Of a stretch of DNA of 64,000 bases, positions 48,374 through 61,544 are shown one piece after another; the stretch's first letter is position 1, and each line of letters opens with the position of its first letter. The notes below the pieces were generated by a model. The model saw only the letters and a program-made list of their open reading frames with translations, was not told the DNA's origin and did no database searches. This DNA is from Myxocyprinus asiaticus (Eukaryota; Chordata; Actinopteri; Cypriniformes; Catostomidae). The stretch is from assembly GCF_019703515.2 (NCBI RefSeq), contig NC_059372.1:18023492-18087491 (forward strand). Direction: 5' to 3'. A program made the position numbers and the translations under genes.

Positions 48374-49292
48374 GAAGAAATTTAAAGATCTCTATTTGCT
48401 AAGTGGCTGAAAAAGTAATGAAGAGACCTAAGCACATATGTTGCTATTCAGAAAAAGATGTCTTGTTAAAAGCTTATTTTTCCCAGAGGATGTAGTTCCA
48501 CCACACACTGTAATGAGCATGTTTTTGCTTTGATTGGTGTTGGGCATGATTTTAAAGCCAGTCACCCAGTCTTAGTGCTGCTTTATTTTTTTAGTTGAAT
48601 TTCTGAACTCTAACCATTGTTTGACTATATGCCAATGATCTGTGTATCACTTCAACAGCATGTAGTGAATGTTCCTGAGGAATTCATTAAACTACTGTTA
48701 TGTATGCAGTCTTCGAATCAAACGCTTCTGGTAATGGGCTGCAGTGTTTGTAGGTCATGTTGCCTGAGCCTTCTAGCCTTGAAACCCTTAACAGGTTGTT
48801 ATCAGTTTGTTTTCTTAGTATTACAACAGTATATCAAGTCATGTCTATGATTATTTTTGGAAATATTAGCAATCAAAACATATAATTTTTGAGAGGTTTC
48901 CTTTTTGTGCATGAGGAATTCTTCATTTGACTACTTGAAATCTTAAAACAAATTAACTTTTTAAAATTATGTCCTGAAAAAAAGGTCTGGCATGGTCTTG
49001 ATCAACCTTTAAGTGGATTTTGGCATAATTTGTGATGATATGGATTTTTGGAACTACTGTGTGATGGAATAATATTTATTTATTTATTTTGGGAGAAAAA
49101 GATGTATGAGCCTTGCTACCAATACCAAGTTATTTAGGACGCTGAATTATAAAAAATAAAGTAAAAAGTAAAAATTAAATAAAAAGTAGAATCTCCTGAG
49201 TTTAATACATTTTTGTTATATAGATAATATAAGGTACACAATAGCTACACTATTATATAGGTATAGATTATGTAGATAGATAAAAAAAATCT
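48374..49292. other. Intergenic DNA, nothing recognised
   Basis: No exon, RNA gene or repeat family recognised. Confidence 0.45.
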
Positions 49293-49564
49293 TGGGTAAC
49301 ACTTTACAATAAGGTTCCTTTCATTAACATTAGTTAATGCATTAGGTATCTTGAACAATCAACAAAGGTACAATTGTTTATTGTTAGTTCATCTTAGTTC
49401 ATAGAGCATTAACTAATGTTAACATGAAACTTTGATTTAAAAATATATTACTATATGTTCAAATTAACATTTACAGAGATAAATAAATGCTGTAAAATTA
49501 TTATTCATTATTAGTTTATGTTAACTAATGTTAACAAATGGAACCTTTTTGTAAATTGTTACCA
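49293..49564. mobile_element. MITE with GGTAACACTTTACAATAAGG ends
   Basis: The left end GGTAACACTTTACAATAAGG mirrors the right end (GGAACCTTTTTGTAAATTGTTACC). A fragment is also present at 8575-8622. There is no ORF. Confidence 0.75.
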
Positions 49565-50775
49565 AGTCTTGTTAGGAGACAAGCCCAATATAAAAAAAAA
49601 ACAATCTGTCAAATTTAACCTTTCAACACTCTTTAATATGAGAAAAAAAGTTAATAAAGATACATACAATTTTAAAGCTATCCTTTAAAACTAGAATTGC
49701 TTTTTTAATATATTTTTGCAAATCATCCTAGAAAAGCTCCCCTTATTGAAGATTTGCCCTAATAATAATTATAACAGAATAGTCATATGTATTTGTTTTG
49801 TACTTTATATTTCTACGTATTAGATATAAGCAAAGCAGTGTTTAAATGCACTTGCAATTGTACCATTTTCCTCTTAATGTCAATATAAAGTCATCATGCC
49901 AGATCAATGCATTACACTAAGACCACACTGGCTTCACATCACTGAGCTATGACCACCTGAAGCAAGCAAATCAACTGTGAATTATGTACTCTCTACCAGA
50001 CAAGCGTGGCCATAGCTTCAACCAGTAAGGGTCTGGCAGCAACAGGGTCTGTTGTTGCATCGTGGACTGGCTGTGTCATAAAGGGCACAACCACAGTACA
50101 TTGATCTTTCAGTGGATCATGATACAATAGATTATTATTGGTTAAAAGTTAAATCAAATGAGAATACAAACTAACACATTTTTACTTGCTTGTTTTTTGC
50201 AATTGTAGGCCATTTCATTTTCTCATGTTTTCATCCAGCAGAAAAAGTCTGATCGCTTAGAAAAGTGATACCACACCTCTCCTCAACAAGCCACACAAAT
50301 TGAGGTATCATTCATGTATATAACAGAAGGTTTAATACTGTAGGTAAAAGGTTTGTTCAAATCACTAACCCTAAGTGTGAGCAATAGTATGATGCCTTAT
50401 CAAGCAACAATATTTATGTTATTTTTGTTCTGTTATGAATTTCAGTCAGAAATGTAAAGAAATAGTAATGGTAAGCTATTTATTTATTCATATTCTTGTG
50501 ATAGGACCTAGGTTTATAGGCTTGAGCATGATTAGAACTCCACAGGGCTTCAATGGCATTGGAGAGGTAATTACACAGGGCTGGAGAGTCCCTAGGGTCC
50601 CGGATGATAGAAGACAAAAAGAGTAACCCTGAGATCTGATGCATAATGCATAAGAACTAAATGACTCCAAATCATGATGCCTGAGCTTCACTGACTTTTA
50701 AACAAACACCTCTACATTAAGTCTAGTGGCTTTCTGAAAATAAAGCAAGTAACTCTTATGAATACCATTTCTGGT

Positions 50776-50831
<56 letters not shown>

Positions 50832-51010
50832 TATTATAATGTAAAATAGTTAAACAATAAGGTATGAGAGGCCATGCTATATTAGTCACTGCTAAAAGAA
50901 ACAATTGTCACAATACAGCCCTTTCGTACCTTATTGATTTTTTATAAAAAGGAAAGTTCAGACTCTAAATTCTGGTTCCACTACCAATGTTTGAGCTTGG
51001 CAACCGCAAA
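49565..51010. other. Intergenic DNA with a (TA)n microsatellite
   Basis: It holds a (TA)n tract at 50777-50830. The remainder shows no recognisable gene or repeat. Confidence 0.5.
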
Positions 51011-51470
51011 CTTAGGCCATGTCCAAACTTCCTTGTTTTTATTTTCGGTGGAGGAAAACACTGCACTAGTGTGGATAGGAGGTGTAAACACAGCAAAATT
51101 AATGTGTTTTCAGTGTGTCTGTAGCCTTAGTATAATGAGCTATATTACTTGGCAGAGGAATTATTTATTCCGATTATTATTAATGATAAATTTAACTGTT
51201 TATTGAACACTGGTGACTTCTATCATATTGGTGTTGCAGCACAAAAGGCCATACCTTACAGTGATTTTACCACAGATATGGGATGTTCTAAGAACCCATT
51301 TAAAACCCCATTACTTATGATAAAATCACTCTAACACACACACTCGGGTATATTTTATAGGCAAATATTTTATTATATAGTTACTATATAATAAAATAGA
51401 AACAAATTTTCATTAAAATGTTATTTTAGTAAGTGCCATCCTTCTGCTAGAATATGTATGTAGGGCCCTA
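51011..51470. mobile_element. MITE fragment (GGCCATGTCC family) and flank
   Basis: GGCCATGTCCAAACTTCCTT at 51014 and TGTCTGTAGCCTTAG near 51117 are decayed ends of the MITE also found at 15227-16020. After 51135 nothing is recognised. Confidence 0.5.
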
Positions 51471-51472
51471 TT

Positions 51473-51940
51473 TTAAGAGCGCTACCACTCAGCAGCGCTA
51501 TGCCATAAGTCATACATGCAAAGTAAATAGGCATGGCCATGAAGTTTTGGTATTTTTGTACAAGCATGCGCTAAGTAGGCGCAAGTGGTTTGGGGAAATT
51601 GCATGTGCAAAGCGCTAATGGGCTGGGTCAAGTGCATTTTAATTCTGAGGTTCTTCTCCAGCACCGTCTGGATCCTATTATACTGTATAGTCCATTTCCT
51701 GTCAAACACCATCGATTTAAACAAAGACAGCACATTCATTTGCCCCACTTAATTTATATACAATACCCCCACAGTTTGCGCGCATACACCCACAGAAGCA
51801 CAAACACTCCCATCCACGCCCACTTGCGCTTTGCGCTGGCACAAAAATTTAACTTAGAAAAAGCACTCTCACTAAAATTGGATAAGATGTTGCACATGGT
51901 CAAAGTGCTTTGCGCACTCACGAAAATAGAGCCCATTGTC
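51473..51940. mobile_element. MITE with GGGCCCTATTTTAA ends
   Basis: GGGCCCTATTTTAAGAGCGC at the left mirrors GCGCACTCACGAAAATAGAG at the right. The interior is rich in GCGC motifs, unlike the AT-rich surroundings. No ORF of note. Confidence 0.65.
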
Positions 51941-52429
51941 CCCGACATGTAAACCTGCCAAGGTTAAAAGAAGGCCTCTATGGATATTGCACAGTGATAT
52001 ATACACAATAGCTAGGTCAGCATATGTTTAAAAGAATAGTTCACCCAAAAATGAAAATTCAACAATGAAAAAACACAAACAAAGATTTTTGGAAGAATAT
52101 TTCAGCTTTGTAGGTCCATAAAATGCAAGTGAATGGGTGCCAAATTTTTAAAGCTCCAAAAAGCTCATATAGCTGTCATAAAAGTAATACATATGACTCC
52201 AGTGGATTAATTAATGTCTTCTGAAGCTAAACGCTAGGCGTGTGTGTATGGAATAGATCAACATTTAATTTTTTTTTAAATAAATATTCACGAGGGTCGA
52301 GGTCACACAGCCTCTCGTACGGTGCAATCGCGTTGGCAAGTTCATGCGAGAACTGACATGTGAAATATGAAAAAATATGGAAACGCAGTGTTGTTTACAA
52401 CAGAGAAGCATAGTTATTCATACATAGAC

Positions 52430-53272
52430 AGGGTTGGGAGGGTTTTGAAATGTATTCCACTACAGATTACAGAATACATGCTGTAAAATGTAATTTGTAA
52501 CATATTCCGTTAGATTACTCAAGGTCAGTAACGTATTCTAAATACTTTGGATTACTTCAGCACTGGTAGATCTTTTCACTTGTTTTGACTATAAAAGCTC
52601 TGCCAGTACAGTAAGACAAAATACACATGTTAAAAATACATTCTCTGAAAAACCTAAATATCTTATGCAGTGTTGTTTCTAAAACAAGATAAATCAAATT
52701 GATCTTGTTTTAAGGATTTTTAGATATTTTTACAGGAAAACAATACAAACATTATTATCAAGAATATGATTTTTGCCCGAATATCAAAGGTCTTACTAGA
52801 AAAAAAGAAATAATGATCCAACTTGAATTTTCTTGATAAAAAAATATGATCATGAATGGTAACGTACATGTAAAATGGCTAGAAGTAGCATTTTAGCTGT
52901 GCATAAAGCTGACAATTTACACAAGGTTAATTTCTACTTTTTCTGCTCCAAACTTCAGACTTACTTCTCTGTCTGCTCATATGAATGTAACACATCATAA
53001 GAAAGTGTTTCACCACTGTTCAAATGCACTTTGGATCGCATCATTTATATGTATAAATGTTTTCCATCTGAAAGGACTAAATATTAAATGAAACAAATGA
53101 CAATAAAATGCAAAGTAATCTCTTCAGTAATCTAAATACTTTTTGAATGTAATCTGTATTCTAATTGCCAATTATTTAATTTGGAACTGTAGTTGAATAC
53201 AGTTACTTATATTTTGTATTTTAAATACGTAATCCCGTTACATGTATTCCGTTACTCCCCATCCCTGTACAT
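52430..53272. mobile_element. Second foldback element inside the loop
   Basis: GGGTTGGGAGGGTTTTGAAATG followed by TATTCCACTACAGATTACAG at the left mirrors the right end (ATGTATTCCGTTACTCCCCA then TCCCT). There is no coding content. Confidence 0.75.
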
Positions 53273-53469
53273 AGATGCCTCATTCGGCTAAATTGACTCT
53301 TCGCTAAGCTTCGCTAGGCAAACGATTATCATAGTCACTTGAAAAGAGAAAAGCGTCATTTGATAGTGATTACCAACCTCATAACATTAGTGTAACTAAA
53401 AAGAACTGCTTAAAACGTCTCATAACACACTCATTTTGATGCTGCGAACTCTTTATTTTCTATCACCTT

Positions 53470-53990
53470 TACTAATGAATACATAAATGAGTTAATCAGA
53501 ATCTGAATGAGCTTTATTGGTGATAGAAGAAAAAAGCAAGTGCACACAGAACATTATATTGAGACACAGAATATAAAACATGGTAAGAGTATAAATAGGC
53601 ACACAAAAATAATAGGACATATAACATAGAATGGCATATATACATGTGCATGTGGTAATATATTTGCAAGGTAGGGGTATGTACAGTTATTGAATTATAG
53701 TGAATTTACATATGTACATGACATATTTATACATTATTATACTATAGGAATCCTAAAGGCAGTTTAATTGTTCATGTGGAAAATGGCCTGAGGGTAAAAA
53801 CTGTTCTTGTGCCTGGATGTCCTGGCACTCAGCGCTCAGTGTAGTGCCGGCCAGAGGGCAACAGTTCAAAAAGGGAGTGGGCAGGGTGTGTGAGGTCCAG
53901 AGTGATTCTAGTCCTTGCATGTTTCCTCACTATGCAAAGGAGGCTTATGCTCTAAAGTCACACAAGAGCCAGTTTGAACTCCACCCTCTT
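53470..53990. repeat. Unclassified dispersed-type repeat
   Basis: Sequence with AATCTGAATGAGCTTTATTGG and GTGTAGTGCCGGCCAGAGGG resembles, from memory, the tail of a fish LINE, but the clade cannot be named. It lies in the MITE loop next to the second foldback element. Confidence 0.4.
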
Positions 53991-54295
53991 CAACAAGCTG
54001 GCTGGAAGCAAACATTTTTAGTTAAAGAAAAATTCTAACACACACTTAGCGTTTCGCTTCAGAAGACATTAATTAATCCACTGGATTACTGATAGCTATA
54101 TGTGCTTTTTGGAGGTTCAAAAATTTAGCACCCATTCACTTGCATTTTAAGGACCTACAAAGCTGAAATATTCTTCCAAAAATCTTTGTTTGTGTTCTGC
54201 TGAAGAAAGAAAGTCATACACATCTGGGATGGCATGAGGGTAAGTAAATAATGAGAGAATTTTCCTTTTTGGGTGAACTATTCCTTAAACAGTAT

Positions 54296-54706
54296 AGCTG
54301 TTACTATATTTTGTATTTTAGCATGGCTGGAAGACTGTATTGACAAATTAGCATCCAGAAGCATTCTGTTTTATCTTTTGGATTTTACATGCTACTTTGT
54401 AGATAAAAATTAAACATTTTGGGATGGAATGTTTTTTATTTGTTGTGTTTATCTTTAGTATTCCCCAAAAGTCAAAGCAAAAAAAGAGGAAAAACTATTT
54501 TAGCTTCATACTTTAATTTCTGAAACGTATTTATGAAAGCAATTGCATCCTACAACACACAGCAATCTCAGCTTGCTTTCAAATCTGCTTAAAAAATATC
54601 TACAGGGCTAAGATGTCACATGCAGAGTTGTAAAAAGTAATTAACAATATTTTGCTCAACAATACAAATGAAATCAAAGTCAAACATTTGAGCATTTTCA
54701 CAACTT
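54296..54706. other. MASP2 3' untranslated and downstream region
   Basis: On the minus strand this follows the protease stop codon. A possible AATAAA signal (plus-strand TTTATT at 54434-54440) lies about 270 bp downstream. AT-rich. Confidence 0.4.
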
Positions 54707-55486
<780 letters not shown>

Positions 55487-55571
55487 CTTTCAAGAATAAC
55501 AGACACCAGATCAGTGATTACAATAGATGTTGTTTGTTTGTTTGTTTTTACATTCAAAGATATGACTGATA

Positions 55572-56703
55572 TACACTACCAGTCAAAAGTTTGGATGTAT
55601 CTGCTAATTCTTTATTATTACTATTTTCTGCATTTTAATATAATAGGTTAGTCATCAAAACTATGAAATAATGCAAATGGAAGTATGGGAATTATGTACT
55701 GATTACATTTTTTGTTTTTTACAAATCAAATCTTCTTACACTGTAAAAAGTGGTAACCTGCAGTTGTTACCTTAAAAGGATAGTTCACCCAAGAATTAAT
55801 ATTCTCTCATCATGTACTCACCCTCATGCCACTTTTTGTCTTCTGCTGAACACAAACTATGATTTTTAGAAAATAGTTAAACTCTGTAGATCCATACAAT
55901 GCAAGTTAATGGTGGCCAGAAATTTGAAGGTCCAAAAAGCATATAAAAGCAGCATAAAATTAATCCATACGACTCCAGTGGTTACATCCATGTCATCTAA
56001 AGAGATATGATAGGTGTGGGTGAGAAACAGATCAATATTTAAGTCCTTTTTTACTATAAATTCTCCCTGCCGAGTAGGTGGCTATATGCACAAAGAATGT
56101 GAATCGCCAAAAACAAAAGAAGAAGAAGAAAGTGAGAGTGGAGAGTTATAGAAAAAAGGACTTAAATATTGATCTGTTTCTCACCCTTACCTATTATATT
56201 GCTTCTGAAGATATGGATTTAACCACTGGAGTCATATGGATTGCTTTTATGCTGCCTTTATATGTTTTTGGACCTTCAAAGTTATGGCCACCAATTACTT
56301 GCATTGTATGGACCTACAGAGTTGAGATATTCTTCTAAAAATCTTCTTTTGTGTTCTGCAGAAGAAAGAAAGTCATACACATCTCAGATGGCATGAGGGT
56401 GAGTAAATTATGAGAAAATATTATTTTTTGGGTGAACTATTCTTTTAAAGAACTATTTCTACAGTATGTTATCTAACCCATAAACGTTTTGTTGATGTAA
56501 CCTAATAAAGTCAGGTTAATTTATTTTATTATTATTATTATTATTTTCAGTTTATATTTTAGCTTCTTAAAAGTAGACATTCAACCTTTGCCTAGATCTC
56601 TGCGAACACTGGGTATTCTCTCAATTTGTTAGATAAAAAGGATTTTAAGATAATGAGAAACATAAATTCAGTCAAATGTGTCCAAACTTTTGACTAGTAG
56701 TGT
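55572..56703. mobile_element. Tc1-type element in MASP2 intron, carrying a MITE
   Basis: The ends are TACACTACCAGTCAAAAGTT (55572) and, mirrored, CAAACTTTTGACTAGTAGTG (ending at 56702). There is no transposase. Its middle is filled by a complete long-type foldback MITE at 55772-56450. Confidence 0.75.
55772..56450. mobile_element. Foldback MITE, long type, nested
   Basis: TTAAAAGGATAGTTCACCCA at the left mirrors GGGTGAACTATTCTTTTAAAG at the right. The inner arms pair over about 300 bp (GATAGGTGTGGGTGAGAAAC with GTTTCTCACCCTTACCTATT). Same family as 43077-43739. Confidence 0.85.
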
Positions 56704-56741
56704 TTACGCATCTGATAACATAAGCATTAAGCTATACTCAC

Positions 56742-56816
56742 TGGGTGAACATTTTGGAAGCATTTTTCCACCCAAGGCATTTCTCCAGTAGCCATCATGT
56801 GCACAGGTATAGACTC
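56742..56816 (-). CDS. masp2: MASP2 CCP2, second exon
   Basis: Encodes [20 protein letters not shown] then KCSP, the second half of a sushi domain with its Cys and Trp. The donor is GTGAGT at 56741; phase 1 on both sides. Confidence 0.8.
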
Positions 56817-56934
56817 CTTATTACAGAGAGAAAAAGATTAATGCTTTGTCCTCCATGTAACTGTAAACTTCCGCGGCTGGCTGATCAGTATTATTTTTCC
56901 ATCCATGAACTATAATGTGAAATATGTCACCTAC

Positions 56935-57057
56935 CATTTGTTCCAGCTTCAATTTCATAGAATTTATTGCAGGAATACTCAATAATGGACTGATATGTTG
57001 TTGTACTGAATTTTACATTTCCATTATAAATTTCAGCAGGATCTCCACAATCAACAA
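56935..57057 (-). CDS. masp2: MASP2 CCP2, first exon
   Basis: Encodes VDCGDPAEIYNGNVKFSTTT then EYSCNKFYEIEAGTN, the first half of CCP2. The acceptor is TTTTGCAG and the donor GTAGGT. Confidence 0.85.
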
Positions 57058-57667
57058 CTGCAAAAGAGAAACAAATGTTTACTCTGTTATTTTAGATACA
57101 TTCAGGGTAATGTTGGGTGAACTCATCCTTTTTTAAAGAAGAAATAATAAAGTCCTTGCTTTTAAATACTGTTCAAATTTTAATTATTTGTTGGTTTCTT
57201 TTTTAATGTAATATGTATGCTCTTTTATTTAATTTTCATCAAATTCATTGTTATTTTCTCACATTTGTTTTACATTTTAGTTAATATTTTAAATAACATT
57301 GTAATATCAGTTCCTTACAATATTAAATAGGTCTCATTTTGCTGTTTTTATCTTTGGGGTCATTTATTCATAAATATAAATGTTTTTGTTGGTCAAAATC
57401 ATTATTTGACTTGGCACATTTATTGTTATCCATTTTTTTCATAATCTATTGTTTTTTTTTTTTTACTTTAGACTGACAGCCTGAAATTTAGTGTTTAAAA
57501 TTAGGCTTTTAATTATGTATTTTTTGAAGAAATTCTTCGGAAGAATTCTCCTCACTTCAACTTGAACTATTATTGCAGGTTATAAAACATCCCTCCTTCT
57601 TTTTGCAGTACACCCCACTGAAGATTATACACACAGTTTCATACTTATCTGGGATTTCTGAACTTAC
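57058..57667. other. MASP2 intron between CCP1 and CCP2
   Basis: AT-rich, no repeat recognised. Confidence 0.6.
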
Positions 57668-57746
57668 TGACGCAGTCAGGCACCGGTCCATTCCAAAATC
57701 CACCCTTTAGGCATGTGGCTTGATAAAAGGGCAATGTTTCCTCCCC
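57668..57746 (-). CDS. masp2: MASP2 CCP1, second exon
   Basis: Encodes [20 protein letters not shown] then PDCV, the second half of CCP1. The acceptor TTTAG ends at 57747; the donor is GTAAGT at 57667. Confidence 0.8.
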
Positions 57747-57834
57747 CTAAAGATGCAAGAAGTCACTTTTAAGTCCATAAAGAGCATACCAAGCTTTATT
57801 TCACCTTTGAGAAAGTCAAAGGAAAAATATTTAC

Positions 57835-57953
57835 CAGTTCTAACTCATAACCCTTATTACATGTGACATTGAAAGAGTCTGTCAAGATGTACTGAGACTG
57901 CTTTGGGTCAATACGTCCGTGTTTAGGAGCCACAGGGTTTGGACATAGCATGG
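57835..57953 (-). CDS. masp2: MASP2 CCP1, first exon
   Basis: Encodes [20 protein letters not shown] then [13 protein letters not shown], the first half of CCP1. The acceptor is CTCATAG and the donor GTAAAT. This is the most upstream exon visible; CUB2 should precede it to the right. Confidence 0.85.
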
Positions 57954-58248
57954 CTATGAGAAAAGGAAACAGTGAGCACTTTGAAAAAGAACTGGTAGTG
58001 AAAGCACACATTCTGGAAACCTGATCATTAACTCTTGTCATTTAAATGTTTATGTGATTCTTAATGCATCATGTCTAAAATGTCTCTGCAGACAACCATC
58101 CAATCTGAATACTATAATTATTTTTGTGGTAAGTTGCACACCATTCATCATTTTTACACTATATTTCTTGCACAAAATAGAGATCTTGGAGCCTGTAAAT
58201 GTTTAGGGGTATGTCTTTTTTAAAGTGTTTTCTATGACTGTGTTTATG
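57954..58248. other. MASP2 intron upstream of CCP1
   Basis: AT-rich, without recognisable features. Confidence 0.5.
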
Positions 58249-58268
58249 TACGGTGGCAAGGAAAAGTA

Positions 58269-59851
58269 CAGGTGCATCTCAATAAATTAGAATGTCGTGG
58301 AAAAGTTCATTTATTTCAGTAATTCAACTCAAATTGTGAAACTCGTGTATTAAATAAATTCAATGCACACAGACTGAAGTAGTTTAAGTCTTTGGTTCTT
58401 TTAATTGTGATGATTTTGGCTCACATTTAACAAAAACCCACCAATTCACTATCTCAAAAAATTAGAATATTGTGACATGCCAATCAGCTAATCAACTCAA
58501 AACACCTGCAAAGGTTTCCTGAGCCTTCAAAATGGTCTCTCAGTTTGATTCACTAGGCTACACCATCATGGGGAAGACTGCTGATCTGACAGTTGTCCAG
58601 AAGACAATCATTGACACCCTTCACAAGGAGGGTAAGCCACAAACATTCATTGCCAAAGAAGCTGGCTGTTCACAGAGTGCTGTATCCAAGCATGTTAACA
58701 GAAAGTTGAGTGGAAGGAAAAAGTGTGGAAGAAAAAGATGCACAACCAACCGAGAGAACCGCAGCCTTATGATTGTCAAGCAAAATCGATTCAAGAATTT
58801 GGGTGAACTTCACAAGGAATGGACTGAGGCTGGGGTCAAGGCATCAAGAGCCACCACACACAGACATGTCAAGGAATTTGGCTACAGTTGTCGTATTCCT
58901 CTTGTTAAGCCACTCCTGAACCACAGACAACGTCAGAGGCGTCTTACCTGGGCTAAGGAGAAGAAGAACTGGACTGTTGCCCAGTGTTCCAAAGTCCTCT
59001 TTTCAGATGAGAGTAAGTTTTGTATTTCATTTGGAAACCAAGGTCCTAGAGTCTGGAGGAAGGGTGGAGAAGCTCATAGCCCAAGTTGCTTGAAGTCCAG
59101 TGTTAAGTTTCCACAGTCTGTGATGATTTGGGGTGCAATGTCATCTGCTGGTGTTGGTCCATTGTGTTTTTTGAAAACCAAAGTCACTGCACCCGTTTAC
59201 CAAGAAATTTTGGAGCACTTCATGCTTCCTTCTGCTGACCAGCTTTTTAAAGATGCTGATTTCATTTTCCAGCAGGATTTGGCACCTGCCCACACTGCCA
59301 AAAGCACCAAAAGTTGGTTAAATGACCATGGTGTTGGTGTGCTTGACTGGCCAGCAAACTCACCAGACCTGAACCCCATAAAGAATCTATAGGGTATTGT
59401 CAAGAGGAAAATGAGAAACAAGAGACCAAAAAATGCAGATGAGCTGAAGGCCACTGTCAAAGAAACCTGGGCTTCCATACCACCTCAGCAGTGCCACAAA
59501 CTGATCACCTCCATGCCACGCCGAATTGAGGCAGTAATTAAAGCAAAAGGAGCCCCTACCAAGTATTGAGTACATATACAGTAAATGAACATACTTTCCA
59601 GAAGGCCAACAATTCACTAAAAATGTTTTCTTTTTATTGGTCTTATGATGTATTCTAATTTTTTGAGATAGTGAATTGGTGGGTTTTTGTTAAATGTGAG
59701 CCAAAATCATCACAGTTAAAAGAACCAAAGACTTAAACTACTTTAGTCTGTGTGCACTGAATTTATTTAATACACGAGTTTCACAATTTGAGTTGAATTA
59801 CTGAAATAAATGAACTTTTCCACGACATTCTAATTTATTGAGATGCACCTG
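58269..59851 (+). mobile_element. Tc1-like transposon with 205-bp inverted ends
   Basis: The ends CAGGTGCATCTCAATAAATT and, mirrored, AATTTATTGAGATGCACCTG extend as nearly identical inverted repeats over about 205 bp, with only a few mismatches by eye. TA is duplicated at 58267-58268 and 59852-59853. It is inserted in an older Tc1 of another family. Confidence 0.9.
58532..59569 (+). pseudogene. Tc1-like transposase, catalytic Glu lost and premature stop
   Basis: It reads from ATG 58532 through HTH motifs (FIAKEAGCSQSAVSKHV), the GRKRCTTNRE linker, LFSDESKF (first Asp) and FQQDLAPAHT (second Asp) to SPDLNPIKNL, where a TAG stands at 59390. The third catalytic residue is Lys instead of Glu, and the Trp codon after it has become the stop. 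The frame then continues cleanly to RIEAVIKAKGAPTKY and TGA at 59567. Otherwise full length, about 345 codons. Confidence 0.9.
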
Positions 59852-60968
59852 TATGTGAATTGGAATTAGCTGGTTTTCTGCATTAAGTGGTCATAAAATG
59901 TGATCTCATCTTCATCAAAGTCACAAGTATACGTAGACAAACACAATGTGCTAAAGTGAACAACACACAAACAATTATAATCTTTCATGTATTTATTGAG
60001 CACGACCCATTAAACATTCACAGTGCTGTGGAAAATGTAAGTGAACCCTTGGATTTAAAAACTGGTTGATCCTCCTTTGGCAGCAATAACCTCAACCAAG
60101 CATTTTCGGTAACTGCGGATTAGACCTGCACAACGTTCAGAAGGAATATTGGAGCATTCTTCCTTACGGAACTTCTTCAGCTCAGCCATATTCTTAGGAT
60201 GTCTGGTGTGAACGGCTCTCTTGAGGTCATTCCACAGCATCACTTGGGATAAGCAGCAAAGCAGCCCCAAAATCATGATGCTCTCTCCACCATACTTTAC
60301 CGTTGGGATGATGTTTTCATATTGGTTCGTGGTGCCCTTTTTATGCCATATGCAGTGCTGTGTGTTCTTCCCAAACAATTCAACCTTTGTTTCATCAATC
60401 CACAACATTTTTTTCAAGGTGTCAAGGTGGTCTTTGGCAAACTTCAGGCATGCAGCAATGTTTTTGTTTCCTGCCATGGACACCATGCCTGTTTAATGTT
60501 TTCTGTATAGTAGACTCATGAATAGAGATGTTAACCAGTTCCAATAATTCTTTCAAGTCTTTAGCTGTCAGTCTAGGGTTATTTCTTTTGACCCCTCTGA
60601 GCATTCTGCGATGTGCCCTGAGTCATCTTGGCTGGACGGCCACTTCTAGGAAAAGTAGCCACAGTACTTAATCATCTCCATTTATAGACAATTTGTCTAA
60701 CTGTGGACAGATAAATATCTAAGGTTTTTGAGATAACTTAGTAACCCATTCCAGCTTTATGCAAAGCAACAATTCTTGAGGTCTTTTGAGATCTCTTTTT
60801 TGTGAGGTATGGTCGACGTAAGTAGATGCTTCTTGTGAATAGCAATCTCAAAATATTTGAGTTCTTTTATAAGTCAAAGTTAACCCGCACCTTAAATTTT
60901 GTTTCATTAATTGGATGCCAGGTTTGCCAGCTCCTGACTCCAATTAGCTTTTGTTGACGTCATTAGCG

Positions 60969-61140
60969 TAGCACAGGGGTTCTCAATGGGGTGTTCAAAC
61001 GATGCCAGGGGGAGCTGAGAGCAAATTAGTAGAGAGTGGGGCATTAGGTTACAAATGGGGGGCATTTATCAGTTCATCAATCAAATCAATCCTCAAGTCC
61101 CTCTTTGCATAAAAACGTTCATCTAGACTTGGAATATACA
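60969..61140. mobile_element. hAT-MITE-like fragment
   Basis: GCACAGGGGTTCTCAATGGG and following GGGGGGCATT blocks resemble the hAT-type MITE at 38681-39028. Only one end is present. Confidence 0.4.
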
Positions 61141-61288
61141 AGTTCCCTATCTGTCACTCACTCGACGGTGTGTCGATGTAGTGACACTAGGGGTCACTCT
61201 TGGGAGCCCGAAACATCTCTGGTCTTTGATAAAAGGCCAATGAAAATTGGTGAGTGGTATTTGCATGCCACTCCCCCGGACATACGGG

Positions 61289-61296
61289 TATAAAAG
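61289..61296 (+). promoter_or_regulatory. TATA box of the DIRS element
   Basis: TATAAAAG within GGGTATAAAAGGAGC, about 255 bp upstream of the gag ATG, fits an RNA polymerase II promoter in the terminal region. Confidence 0.6.
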
Positions 61297-61544
61297 GAGC
61301 TGGTATGCAACCACTCATTCAGATTTTCTCTTCGGAGCCGAACGGTCATGCTCACTGAGCTGAATTCTCATGACTGTTCATTCACCTCTGCTGGATCTGA
61401 TGGCGCATTTCAGCGGCTTCTCCCTCCTCTGCACTGGTGCACTGCAGAATGCCCCTGGGTGCTTCGGCAGAAAAAAGAGAGTATATTTTCCTGAAAGAGT
61501 ATATTTCTCTAAAAGAGCGGCACACACGGAACATCTTTTTAAAG

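Larger units (their letters stand above)
52030..54295. mobile_element. Foldback MITE, long type, split by insertions
   Basis: The left arm (52030-52310) and right arm (54020-54295) pair: AGAATAGTTCACCCAAAAAT with TTTTTGGGTGAACTATTCCT, and ATTAATTAATGTCTTCTGAAGC mirrored at 54057. The loop has been expanded by a second foldback element at 52430-53272 and by another repeat (about 53470-53990). Confidence 0.8.
58249..60968 (-). mobile_element. Tc1-like element, decayed, split by a younger Tc1
   Basis: The left terminus (TACGGTGGCAAGGAAAAGTA) is cut at 58268 and resumes at 59854 (TGTGAATTGGAATTAGCTGG), matching the unbroken copy at 34996. The antisense transposase has HTH remains (60604-60422), LWIDETKVELF near 60400, a deletion inside the catalytic domain, and a C-terminus ending in VEVIAAKGGSTSF near 60060. 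The right end is lost near 60968. Confidence 0.85.
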
